A stretch of 64,000 bases of DNA from Salinicoccus sp. Bachu38 (lineage in GTDB: Bacteria; Bacillota; Bacilli; Staphylococcales; Salinicoccaceae). Below the pieces are notes generated by a model. The model searched no databases. It worked only from the letters and a program-made list of their open reading frames with translations, and was not told the DNA's origin. The translations under genes were made by a program, and so were the position numbers. The stretch lies in NCBI RefSeq assembly GCF_038561955.2, contig NZ_CP138333.2, forward strand, positions 2,170,001 to 2,234,000. Direction: 5' to 3'. Shown piece by piece: positions 15,771-24,039 of the stretch (position 1 is the first letter of the stretch; the number at the start of each line of letters is the position of its first letter).

Positions 15771-17823
15771 CAAGACAACCTATCGTATCGATGGATTCTC
15801 CTGTGCCAATTGTGCCCGTACTTTCGAGAAGAATGTCCAGGAGATAAAAGGAGTCGAGGACGCCCAGGTCAATTTCGGGGCATCGAAAATAACCGTCCAG
15901 GGTGCTGCCACTGTGGAGGATATTGAAAAGGCAGGCGCCTTTGAACAGCTTAAAGTCGTGAATGCCAGCGGCCCAGCGCCAAAAAGGCAGTCTTTCTTCA
16001 AAAAACACCGTACGGTCATACTTTCAGCCATATTGATGCTCATCGGTTTCGGCCTCGTCGTCTACTATGGCGGACAGAATGCCGTGACCACAGGCTTCTT
16101 CCTGGCCTCTGTCGTCACAGGGGGCTACAGGATGTTCTGGACCGGCTTGAACAATCTGACAAGATTGCGTTTTGACATGAAGACACTGATGACCGTCGCC
16201 ATCATCGGCGCCGCCCTGATCGGCGAGTGGCCGGAAGCGGCAGTCGTCGTGGTGCTGTTTGCAGTCAGCGAGGCGCTTGAGAGGTACTCCATGGAAAAGG
16301 CCCGGACATCCATCCAGTCCCTTATGGAAATCGCTCCGAACACCGCTTCAGTGAAAATACAGGACGGCCTCCGTGAAGTTGAAGTCGGGGATGTACAGAT
16401 TGGAGACACCATCGTCGTCCGCCCAGGTGAAAAATTGCCGATGGACGGCGTAATATCCTCAGGACATTCAAGCATCAACCAGGCTGCCATTACGGGAGAA
16501 TCGCTGCCTGTTGAAGTATCCGGCGGTGAGGAAGTCTATGCCGGTACGCTCAATCAGAATGGATACTTGGAAATCGAAGTGACGAAGGACGCGGAAGATA
16601 CGACCATTGCGAAAATCATCCAGCTTGTGGAAGAGGCGCAGGAGAAGCGCGCCCCGGCACAGCAGTTCGTCGACCAATTTGCAAAATACTATACGCCGGC
16701 GATCATGGCGATTGCTGTACTGGTTGCAGTCATACCGCCACTAATATTCGGTGCTGAATGGATGACCTATATCTATCAGGGACTCGCGATACTCGTCGTC
16801 GGGTGCCCATGTGCCCTCGTCATCTCCACCCCGATTGCGATCGTCTCCGCCATCGGGAATGCGGCAAACAGAGGTGTATTGATCAAGGGCGGCGTACATC
16901 TGGAAAAGATCGGCCAAAGCAGCCTTGTCGCCTTTGATAAGACAGGCACATTGACGAAGGGCGAACCGCATGTCACCGACTTTGAAGCGGCTTCCGGCCA
17001 CTCCAGGGAAGAAGTGCTGGCCATCGCAGCTGCACTGGAATCCCAATCGGAACATCCAATTGCCCAGTCGGTCATCAATTACGCAGACTCGGAAGGCGTC
17101 CATTACCGTGATATCCATATCGACCGGTTCGAAGCCGTCACCGGCACAGGTATTTCCGGGGAAATAGGAGGCCACCTCTACGAAATCAGAAAGCCTGATG
17201 ATGATTCATCATCGGCACACTATCAGGAAGCCGGCAAGACTGCAATGATCATTACAGAGGACAGCCATATCATCGGCCATATTGCCGTGATGGATGAGCT
17301 GAGGGAATCAAGCAGGACAGCAATACAGAAACTTCATGATCTCGGCATCCAGACAGCCATGCTGACCGGTGACAATAGAAATACAGCCGGCACAATTGCA
17401 GGTACACTCGGCATCGACAAGGTGTATGCAGGCCTTATGCCCGAAGACAAGCTCAATACCATCGAGGGTCTGAAGAAGAACCATACTGTAGCAATGGTTG
17501 GTGACGGCATCAATGATGCACCTGCACTCGCCACCTCCAACGTCGGCATTGCCATGGGCAAAGGAACCGACACCGCCCTGGAGACTGCGGATATGGCACT
17601 GATGGGCAACAGTATCCACCATCTCCCATTTGCGATCGGATTGAGCAGAAAAACACTGAACATCATCAAAGCCAATATCTCCTTTGCGCTCATCATCAAA
17701 ATCATCGCGCTGCTGCTCGTCATTCCAGGCTGGCTGACACTATGGATCGCCATCCTGTCCGATATCGGAGCAACACTCGTCGTTGCATTGAACGGCCTCA
17801 GGCTGTTGCGCATGAAAGGGTGA
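15760..17823 (+). CDS. cadA: Cadmium/zinc/lead-exporting P1B-type ATPase CadA
   Basis: 687-residue heavy-metal pump. One N-terminal HMA domain has GFSCANC (Cys15, Cys18). Then come the paired N-terminal helices, the actuator motif TGESLPVEV, the transmembrane metal site GCPCALV, the phosphorylated Asp in DKTGTLTKG, the HP motif (SEHPIA) and the hinge MVGDGINDAPAL. The CPC motif plus Cys-rich HMA and the CadC partner favour divalent Cd/Zn/Pb export rather than copper. Co-transcribed with cadC and ends at a strong terminator. Confidence 0.95.
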   Translation: MANDKTTYRIDGFSCANCARTFEKNVQEIKGVEDAQVNFGASKITVQGAATVEDIEKAGAFEQLKVVNASGPAPKRQSFFKKHRTVILSAILMLIGFGLVVYYGGQNAVTTGFFLASVVTGGYRMFWTGLNNLTRLRFDMKTLMTVAIIGAALIGEWPEAAVVVVLFAVSEALERYSMEKARTSIQSLMEIAPNTASVKIQDGLREVEVGDVQIGDTIVVRPGEKLPMDGVISSGHSSINQAAITGESLPVEVSGGEEVYAGTLNQNGYLEIEVTKDAEDTTIAKIIQLVEEAQEKRAPAQQFVDQFAKYYTPAIMAIAVLVAVIPPLIFGAEWMTYIYQGLAILVVGCPCALVISTPIAIVSAIGNAANRGVLIKGGVHLEKIGQSSLVAFDKTGTLTKGEPHVTDFEAASGHSREEVLAIAAALESQSEHPIAQSVINYADSEGVHYRDIHIDRFEAVTGTGISGEIGGHLYEIRKPDDDSSSAHYQEAGKTAMIITEDSHIIGHIAVMDELRESSRTAIQKLHDLGIQTAMLTGDNRNTAGTIAGTLGIDKVYAGLMPEDKLNTIEGLKKNHTVAMVGDGINDAPALATSNVGIAMGKGTDTALETADMALMGNSIHHLPFAIGLSRKTLNIIKANISFALIIKIIALLLVIPGWLTLWIAILSDIGATLVVALNGLRLLRMKG

Positions 17824-17831
17824 TATATGCA

Positions 17832-17870
17832 AAAAAGGCGCTCATACCGATATGGTATGAGCGCCTTTTT
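17832..17870. terminator. Bidirectional terminator between cadA and the CNNM gene
   Basis: 17-bp perfect stem with the core GGCGCTCATACC / GGTATGAGCGCC and T runs on both strands, directly abutting the stop codon of the leftward gene at 17871. Confidence 0.93.
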
Positions 17871-19103
17871 CTATTCTTCCTGCTTGATGATATGCACTTT
17901 TCTGATCATCTGGTCTTCCATCACGATGACCTTGAACTTCAGGCCGACTTCTTCCAGTATATCCCCTTCACTTGGAAAGTCATTGAATTCCTTCAGCAGA
18001 AAGCCCGAAAGGGTATCTTCCTCTTCAGGAATGTCGGTATCGAAAATGGAATTCAGACGGTGAAGGGTGATTTTTCCGTCACAGACGATTTCTGTTTCAG
18101 TCAATGATTCAACCAAGGCATCATTCCTGAGGTCGGTCTCATCTTCGATTTCAAAGCCAAGCATGGATTCTATGATGTCCTCGTGTGTCAGGATGCCTTC
18201 CGTGCCACCGAACTCGTCAATGACAACAGCCAGATGACGTCTTTCCTTCGTCATCTTCCTCAATACATACTCGACCGGCTGGAACTCATGGACGGTCAAC
18301 GGATCGGCATCGCAGAAATCCAACAGGGGCCTCTCTGGATCTACAGACCATTGAAGCAGATATTTCGAATGGAAGACCCCGATGATATCATCCATATCTT
18401 CACCATATACCGGATAGCGTGTATACATATGGTTGATCACATGGTCGCGGACTTCCTCATATCCTGCAGTCGAGGATATGGCTTCCATCTCCGTTCTCGG
18501 CGTGGTCAGTACATCCTTTACATTCAGATGCCGAAAATCGAGCACACCTTTGATCCTGTAGGATTCATCCTTCGCCAGCATGCCTTCGGAATCGGCAATG
18601 TCCACGATGGTACGGAGCTCATCCTTCGACACGGTGGATGCACCTTCAAGCTCCCCTTTTGAGAGCACTCTTGCTATCGCATCTGTCAGCCAGTTCAGCA
18701 CTACTGTAATCGGCTTGAAAATGACGACAAAGAATGTGATGACAGGTGCTACTGTTTTGGAGATGGGTTCAGGAAATGTAGCTGCAATGGATTTGGGTAT
18801 GACTTCTGCAAATACAATGATCGTGATTGTGAGTACAGCTGATGCTATCGCCACACTGATACCGTAATCAAGTGCCATTGTGGTCACCAGTGTCGGCAGC
18901 AGGATGTTCGCTATATTATTACCGATGAGTATTGTGGTGATGAACACACTCGGTCTCGAGACCAGCCTGAGCAGCCGCTTGGCACTCGCATCCCCATTGT
19001 TTGCCCTCGACTGCAGCTTCATCTTATTCACTGCAGTCAGCGCGGTTTCACTCCCTGAAAAGAACAGGGAGACGAAAAGCAATATAATGATCGCAACGAT
19101 CAT
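17871..19103 (-). CDS. CNNM/CorC (HlyC) family transporter with CBS domains
   Basis: 410-residue membrane protein. The N-terminal DUF21/CNNM domain (about residues 1-180, three to four helices) has the conserved SGSETALTAVN and NNIANILL segments; two CBS domains follow (about 190-310, with TPRTEMEAI and DEFGGTEGILTHEDIIE), then a CorC/HlyC C-terminal domain. In staphylococci the related MpfA protects against magnesium excess, so Mg export is the best functional guess. AAGGAGG precedes the ATG. It sits between two metal-efflux loci but carries its own transcription unit. Confidence 0.9.
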   Translation of the reverse strand: MIVAIIILLFVSLFFSGSETALTAVNKMKLQSRANNGDASAKRLLRLVSRPSVFITTILIGNNIANILLPTLVTTMALDYGISVAIASAVLTITIIVFAEVIPKSIAATFPEPISKTVAPVITFFVVIFKPITVVLNWLTDAIARVLSKGELEGASTVSKDELRTIVDIADSEGMLAKDESYRIKGVLDFRHLNVKDVLTTPRTEMEAISSTAGYEEVRDHVINHMYTRYPVYGEDMDDIIGVFHSKYLLQWSVDPERPLLDFCDADPLTVHEFQPVEYVLRKMTKERRHLAVVIDEFGGTEGILTHEDIIESMLGFEIEDETDLRNDALVESLTETEIVCDGKITLHRLNSIFDTDIPEEEDTLSGFLLKEFNDFPSEGDILEEVGLKFKVIVMEDQMIRKVHIIKQEE

Positions 19104-19221
19104 TCTTTATCCTCCTTAAGTATGGAACTCTGATTATTTCATGATGCTTACTGTAAATGACTTTCTTCCAGTTTACCACTTATCAGCATAAATGTTTAAC
19201 CGTTCGACAACATTCCCTACA

Positions 19222-19253
19222 GAAAAAATAGCCTGCCCCATTCAGGAGCAGGC
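19222..19253 (-). terminator. Terminator of csoR-copA-copZ operon
   Basis: On the minus strand, a 9-bp stem GCCTGCTCC / GGGGCAGGC (one G-U pair), followed by TATTTTTT. Confidence 0.85.
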
Positions 19254-19265
19254 AGCATTTCCCGG

Positions 19266-19475
19266 TTATTGCCTGACGTCATATCCCTGATCTTCAATCG
19301 CTTCGACCATGGATGATTCCGTCACTTTCGATTCATCATATTCAACATTGACATTATTGGCGTCCAAGTTGACATCTGCAGATTTGACACCTTCCAGTTC
19401 TGAAAGGGCACCTTCTACAGAACTCTTGCAGTGTCCACATGTCATGCCTTCTACTTCAATTATCTTTTGAGCCAT
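19266..19475 (-). CDS. copZ: Copper chaperone CopZ
   Basis: 69-residue single-HMA protein with the Cu(I) site GMTCGHC (Cys13, Cys16) and the conserved GYDVRQ end. It carries Cu(I) to CopA in the cytoplasm. AGGAGG precedes the start. It is the last gene of the csoR-copA-copZ operon, 34 bp after copA. Confidence 0.96.
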   Translation of the reverse strand: MAQKIIEVEGMTCGHCKSSVEGALSELEGVKSADVNLDANNVNVEYDESKVTESSMVEAIEDQGYDVRQ

Positions 19476-19509
19476 TCGAAATCTCCTCCTAATTGTTTAC
19501 ATCCTTATA

Positions 19510-21894
19510 TTATATCTTTACCCGCTTCAACCTCAATGAATTCGTCACGACACTTACCGAACTGAATGCCATCGCTGCACCGGCCACCCATGGCGCAAGC
19601 AGGCCGAGCGCTGCAATCGGGATGCCTGCACTATTGTAGGCGAATGCCCAGAACAGGTTCTGTTTGATATTGCGGATGGTCTTATGGCTGAGCCGGATGG
19701 CTTTCGGTATCAGTGTCAGCTCTCCGCCAAGAATTGTAATGTCTGCAGCTTCGATGGCAACTTCCGTGCCGGTGCCGATGGCAATGCCGATATCTGCAGT
19801 TGCCAGGGCAGGTGCATCATTGACCCCATCACCGACCATTGCGACCGTTTTGCCCTCCTGCTGGACACTTTTCACCTTATCGGCTTTTTCTTCCGGCAGT
19901 ACTTCGGCTATGACATTGTCGATACCGACACTTCGCGCGATCGCCTGGGCAGTACGTGTGTTGTCCCCTGTCAGCATGATGACCTCAAGGCCTTCATTCT
20001 TGAGTGAGGCTATCGCTTCTGCAGCACTTTCCTTCACCGTGTCCATGACGGCCACGATACCCTTGATCCCGCCATCGACAGCGACGATCATCGCCGTCTT
20101 GCCATCATACTCGTACTGTTCCATTTCATTGGACACAGCTTCTTCGGCCATGCCGTTATCCATCATCAGCTTGCGTGTACCGACGAGCACTTTTCTGCCT
20201 TCGATAACCGCCTCTATACCGTGCCCCGGTATCGCTTCGAAGTCCTCGACCTCTCCCAGATCGACGCCCTGCTCTGCAGCATAGGCGACGATGGCTTCAG
20301 CCAACGGATGCTCAGATCCCTTCTCGGCAGTCGCAAGCAGCTTCAGTGTCTCGGCATCACCGGTAAAGTCGGTCACTTCCGGTTTACCTTTGGTGATTGT
20401 ACCCGTTTTATCCATAATTATTACATCCAGGGCATGGGTCTTTTCAAGATGCTCCCCACCTTTAAAGAGGATGCCGCTCTCGGCACCTTTGCCTGTGCCC
20501 ACCATGATGGATGTCGGTGTCGCGAGTCCAAGCGCACATGGACATGCGATGACCAGCACCGCAATGGACGCGACCAGGGCCGGTTCAATGTTGCCCGGTT
20601 GGACCAGGAAATACCATGCCAGGAAGGTGATGATGGCGATGCCGACCACAATCGGGACAAAGTAGCCGGAGATGATATCCGCCATACGCTGGATCGGCGC
20701 TTTCTGACCCTGCGCTTCCTCCACGACTTTGATGATGGAGGCGAGCGCCGTATCCTTGCCGACACGCGTCGCCTCGAATTCTATTGTGCCGTTGACGTTC
20801 AGCGTAGACCCGACCACTGCGCTCTCCGCTTCTTTCTCGATCGGGATGGATTCACCGGTGATCATCGATTCATCGATGGCCGTCCGTCCTTTGACGACGG
20901 TTCCATCGACCGGAATCTTTTCACCTGGTTTGACGACTATATGGTCCCCGACGATGACATCCTCCACGGGAATCATCATCTCGGCGCCATCCCTTACTAC
21001 CCGTGCCTGCTTCGCCTGCATATCGAGCAGCTTGGAGATCGCCGTCGTCGTTCTGGATTTTGCACGGTGCTCAAGATATTTACCGAAAAGGATCAATGTA
21101 ATGATCAGTGCACTCGTTTCAAAATACAGGTGCGGATGATGGCCGGAATCTGCCACCCATCTGGACATTTCATATATGCTGTAGAAGTATGCGGCGCTTG
21201 TTCCCATCGCAACCAGTACATCCATATTCGCACTGCCGTTACGGAGATTCTTGTAGGCGCCATCATAGAACTGCCAGCCGATGATGAACTGCACCGGTGT
21301 GGCGAGTGCGAGCTGGAACCATGGGTTCATCAGAATTGCCGGCATCTGCATGCCGAACAGATGGTCCAGCATCGTCACGAGCAGTGGCAGGGATAGGAGC
21401 ACCGAAATGATCAGTTTAACCTTCAGCCGGTTCAGCTGCCTGTCTTTCGCATTGCCCCTGTCCTCGGCACTCTGTTTCGGTTTTGCGCCATATCCAAGCT
21501 TTTCTACACGTGCAATCAGGTCCCTGTCCGTCAGCATGTTCGGGTTGTACTCGATGACTGCGTTTTCAGTCGTCAGGTTGACTGCTGCAGATTTCACGCC
21601 TTCCTGCTTGTTCAGCACCTTCTCAATACGGTTCGAACACGCTGCACATGTCATGCCGGTGATGTCGAACTCCGCCCGCTCCATTTCGACACCATAGCCC
21701 AGTTTCTCGATCTTCCCGGTGATATCGCTAATATTGACATTTTTACTATCATACTCGACCGTCGCCTTTTCGGTCGTCAGGTTGACCGAAGCATCGACAT
21801 TGTCCATCCTATTCAAAACCTTCTCTATCCGGCTCGAACATGCAGCGCATGTCATGCCCGTGATATTCAGGTTGACCTGCCTATCGTTGCTCAT
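19510..21894 (-). CDS. copA: Copper-exporting P1B-type ATPase CopA
   Basis: 794-residue Cu(I) pump with two N-terminal HMA domains, each with GMTCAAC (Cys16/Cys19 and Cys83/Cys86), the actuator TGESIPIEK, the transmembrane site [11 protein letters not shown], the phosphorylation motif [10 protein letters not shown], the HP motif (SEHPLAEA) and [12 protein letters not shown]. Length and the two-HMA layout match the Bacillus and Staphylococcus proteins. It follows csoR by 12 bp and precedes copZ, so copper induces all three through the operator at 22246. Confidence 0.96.
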   Translation of the reverse strand: MSNDRQVNLNITGMTCAACSSRIEKVLNRMDNVDASVNLTTEKATVEYDSKNVNISDITGKIEKLGYGVEMERAEFDITGMTCAACSNRIEKVLNKQEGVKSAAVNLTTENAVIEYNPNMLTDRDLIARVEKLGYGAKPKQSAEDRGNAKDRQLNRLKVKLIISVLLSLPLLVTMLDHLFGMQMPAILMNPWFQLALATPVQFIIGWQFYDGAYKNLRNGSANMDVLVAMGTSAAYFYSIYEMSRWVADSGHHPHLYFETSALIITLILFGKYLEHRAKSRTTTAISKLLDMQAKQARVVRDGAEMMIPVEDVIVGDHIVVKPGEKIPVDGTVVKGRTAIDESMITGESIPIEKEAESAVVGSTLNVNGTIEFEATRVGKDTALASIIKVVEEAQGQKAPIQRMADIISGYFVPIVVGIAIITFLAWYFLVQPGNIEPALVASIAVLVIACPCALGLATPTSIMVGTGKGAESGILFKGGEHLEKTHALDVIIMDKTGTITKGKPEVTDFTGDAETLKLLATAEKGSEHPLAEAIVAYAAEQGVDLGEVEDFEAIPGHGIEAVIEGRKVLVGTRKLMMDNGMAEEAVSNEMEQYEYDGKTAMIVAVDGGIKGIVAVMDTVKESAAEAIASLKNEGLEVIMLTGDNTRTAQAIARSVGIDNVIAEVLPEEKADKVKSVQQEGKTVAMVGDGVNDAPALATADIGIAIGTGTEVAIEAADITILGGELTLIPKAIRLSHKTIRNIKQNLFWAFAYNSAGIPIAALGLLAPWVAGAAMAFSSVSVVTNSLRLKRVKI

Positions 21895-21906
21895 TCCGTT
21901 TCCCTC

Positions 21907-22209
21907 CTATTTGGAGAACTGCTTGAGTACTGCCATCAGTTCTTCGATGGAATCTTCGCCTTCACCCTTGTTGATGGCATCTGTAACACAATGTTTCATG
22001 TGACGCTCCGTCACTGTATAGCCGACGTTTTTTAATGCCGACTGTATTGCGCTGATCTGGACGAGGATGTCCACACAATAGCGGTCCTCATCCACCATCT
22101 TCTGGATGCCCCGCACCTGCCCCTCAATCCGCTTCAGCCGGTTCATCACCTTGTCCTTCTCTTCGTCCGTGCGTGGCACTACAGCATGTTCATGGAGATG
22201 TTCACCCAT
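21907..22209 (-). CDS. csoR: Copper-sensing repressor CsoR
   Basis: 100-residue four-helix regulator of the CsoR/RcnR family. The Cu(I) ligands Cys45, His70 and Cys74 fall at exactly the positions found in Bacillus subtilis CsoR. The N-terminus has an extra His-rich stretch (MGEHLHEHAVVP). I choose the ATG at 22209 with AGGAAG upstream, because the longer frame to 22302 crosses the promoter and operator. It represses its own operon and is released by copper. Confidence 0.95.
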   Translation of the reverse strand: MGEHLHEHAVVPRTDEEKDKVMNRLKRIEGQVRGIQKMVDEDRYCVDILVQISAIQSALKNVGYTVTERHMKHCVTDAINKGEGEDSIEELMAVLKQFSK

Positions 22210-22242
22210 TATGATCACTTCCTTAGTTTTTTCCTTATGTAC

Positions 22243-22271
22243 ATCATACCCCCATAGGGTATAATTGTCAA
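22243..22271 (-). promoter_or_regulatory. csoR-copA-copZ promoter with embedded CsoR operator
   Basis: On the minus strand, TTGACA (22266-22271), 17-bp spacer, TATGAT (22243-22248). The spacer holds the inverted repeat ATACCC-N5-GGGTAT (22246-22262), the standard CsoR box, so the repressor would sit between the -35 and -10. Confidence 0.9.
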
Positions 22272-22298
22272 TAAAAAAATCCGGAACATCCGTCCCGG
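22272..22298 (-). terminator. Terminator of the P450 gene
   Basis: CCGGGAC / GTTCCGG stem with a GGAT loop and ATTTTTTTATT on the minus strand, starting directly at the P450 stop codon and ending one base before the csoR -35. Confidence 0.85.
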
Positions 22299-23549
22299 TC
22301 ATTTGGATCTGTAATTGTTTATTTTTATCTTGTCGTTCGGCACGGCAGGAATATCATTGAATTCAAAACTGAAATCCTGTTCCGGCACATCATATTCCAG
22401 TCTGTTGACGAGGAAATCAAGCGTCGCACGCATCATGACGATGGTCACGAACTCACCGGCACAGCGATGACCGAAATCGTAATCTCCACCGCCCTGGGGG
22501 ATGAAATTGAACGGCGTCTGCTGCCAACCCTCAAACCGTTCCGGCATGAATGTCTCCGGATGCACCCAATCCGCCGGGTGACGGTTTGTGCCATAGAGAT
22601 CGAGCAGTGTCAGAGTGCCTTCTTCGAAATGGTATCCCTGCCATTCAAAATCCACATCGGTTCTTGCAGCCGCAAACGGGAAGAACGGATAGTATCTGCG
22701 CACTTCCTGGATGAACCATTCAAGCCGCTCCTCGCCGGCGCCTGTAAGCTTCTCCCTTTCCTCCGGGAACTCATGCATCGCAAGTCCGATCATCGCAACC
22801 CATACACTGACTGCAGTCATCGGTCTCAGAAGATTGATGATTTCCACCGCTACAATTCCTTTATCCAGCAGCTCACCCTTTTCATCCCTGTGCCAGCTGA
22901 ATGTATGAAGTGCCTTTCCATTGTCGACTTCGAAGGCACCCGTCCTGACACCTTCCACAAGTCCTTCAATCCAGTCGTTCGCCTCAGAGCGTGCCCGTCT
23001 GCCCTTCCAGTGCTGAAGTCCCAGTGCCGCTGGGGATTCGAACAGATCTGAAATCTGTGCAGCGCGCTCCTCCGTCTCCGACTCTTCCAGCGGGACACCC
23101 GTCCATTTGGCTGCAACCTGAAGAAAGACGACTTTGGCCGCTTCATAGAGCTCCACCGTCTCCAGGCTGCCCGCCTCTTCAAAATATTGCTGCCAATAAT
23201 GGAGGACCAGCATTTCTATTTCTTCCATCGCTTCATTGTCCATCAGGGACATCAGCATGGCCTTTCTGTTTCTATGCTGTTCACCATCCAGTGTCTGCAC
23301 GGCACCTTTGCCAAATAAAGTCTTTTCAACCCGGGAGGGCGCAGCGTCCCTTCTTCTGAAGCGCGTATCATCATAGAACAGTTCTGCTGCTTCACTGCCC
23401 GTCAGACAGATTGCCTTTTCACCCATGATCCGTGTCTCAAACACATCCGAATTCAAGGATTCACTCCTGTTCATAATGAATTCATATCCTTCTTTCAGTA
23501 CACTCAATGTCCTGTCAAAGCCCGCATCTTCGGGCATGTTCTGCGCCAC
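22299..23549 (-). CDS. CYP152 cytochrome P450, fatty-acid hydroxylase (peroxygenase)
   Basis: 416-residue P450 that is very close in layout to P450-BSbeta: Phe79, Gln85, the carboxylate-binding Arg242-Pro243 and the haem-ligand Cys363 (in FGHRCAG) all fall at the same residue numbers. These enzymes use hydrogen peroxide directly to hydroxylate fatty acids at the alpha or beta carbon. Jeotgalicoccus OleT, a close relative, has His85 and makes terminal alkenes; Gln85 here predicts mainly hydroxylation. The start is GTG, with AGGAGGGG upstream. It is monocistronic. The physiological role in Gram-positives is unsettled; removal of peroxide or fatty acids is possible. Confidence 0.93.
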   Translation of the reverse strand: MAQNMPEDAGFDRTLSVLKEGYEFIMNRSESLNSDVFETRIMGEKAICLTGSEAAELFYDDTRFRRRDAAPSRVEKTLFGKGAVQTLDGEQHRNRKAMLMSLMDNEAMEEIEMLVLHYWQQYFEEAGSLETVELYEAAKVVFLQVAAKWTGVPLEESETEERAAQISDLFESPAALGLQHWKGRRARSEANDWIEGLVEGVRTGAFEVDNGKALHTFSWHRDEKGELLDKGIVAVEIINLLRPMTAVSVWVAMIGLAMHEFPEEREKLTGAGEERLEWFIQEVRRYYPFFPFAAARTDVDFEWQGYHFEEGTLTLLDLYGTNRHPADWVHPETFMPERFEGWQQTPFNFIPQGGGDYDFGHRCAGEFVTIVMMRATLDFLVNRLEYDVPEQDFSFEFNDIPAVPNDKIKINNYRSK

Positions 23550-23621
23550 ACTACCCCTCCTCGATCATTTATTATTGTACTCTTCCCGTTAATATACGCT
23601 TTATGCATGTAAATTAAAGTC

Positions 23622-23651
23622 AAAAAAGTAGACTTGATGCCAAGTCTACTT
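23622..23651 (-). terminator. Terminator after the small ORFs
   Basis: AAGTAGACTTG / CAAGTCTACTT 11-bp stem with a GCAT loop and TTTTTTG on the minus strand. The 5' arm includes the stop codon of the 49-residue ORF. Confidence 0.88.
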
Positions 23652-23795
23652 CTTATTTCCTTCCGGCCTGAACACGATGAAATTGGTAACAGCGAAAAAT
23701 AATCCTGCAATGATACCGAAAAGCCAATTCTCAAACATGATACCGAAAAGCAGCAGGAACAGTATTCCTGACCCCACGGTTATCGCAATGTGCAT
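23646..23795 (-). CDS. 49-residue membrane protein, unannotated small ORF
   Basis: Starts with MHIAITVGSGILFLLLFGIM and ends FRPEGNKK: two hydrophobic helices with a short turn (FENWLFG) and a basic tail, consistent with a tiny inner-membrane protein. AAGGTGA lies 7 bp before the ATG and the stop codon is inside the terminator stem, as expected of a genuine last gene. It lies 41 bp after the 48-residue ORF. No family recognised. Confidence 0.6.
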   Translation of the reverse strand: MHIAITVGSGILFLLLFGIMFENWLFGIIAGLFFAVTNFIVFRPEGNKK

Positions 23796-23836
23796 ACATC
23801 TTCACCTTTCCCTTGAACTGATGGCGGAAGCGCCTG

Positions 23837-23983
23837 CTACAGCGCACTGAATATGCCTCTGACAAGTCTGAAGACCAAGCCGACAGAGTTCAGAAACATT
23901 TCAAAAAGAAAACTGTACCAGTACTCATTACTATGAAGCGGCTCTTTACGATGGTCCTTTTCCCAATCTTTCGTCCCTCCCAC
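23837..23983 (-). CDS. 48-residue protein, unannotated small ORF
   Basis: Begins at a GTG with GGAGGAG about 8 bp upstream. The N-terminal half is charged (MGGTKDWEKDHRKEPLHSNE) and the C-terminal half is an amphipathic or hydrophobic helix (FLFEMFLNSVGLVFRLVRGI). It begins 56 bp after the S9 peptidase stop codon on the same strand, so it is probably co-transcribed. The pattern could be a small membrane-associated or regulatory protein. No family recognised. Confidence 0.55.
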   Translation of the reverse strand: MGGTKDWEKDHRKEPLHSNEYWYSFLFEMFLNSVGLVFRLVRGIFSAL

Positions 23984-24039
23984 AGCACATCTCCTCCATC
24001 CCACTCATTTTATTCTTCCATACCCGGAACCGGGCGTCT

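Noticed and set aside
20221-21396. 391-codon plus-strand frame opposite copA
   Set aside because: Low-complexity His/Asp/Arg-rich translation typical of an antisense shadow; copA on the other strand is unambiguous.
22299-23549. Calling the P450 an OleT-type alkene-forming decarboxylase
   Set aside because: Residue 85 is Gln, as in hydroxylating P450-BSbeta, whereas OleT has His85.
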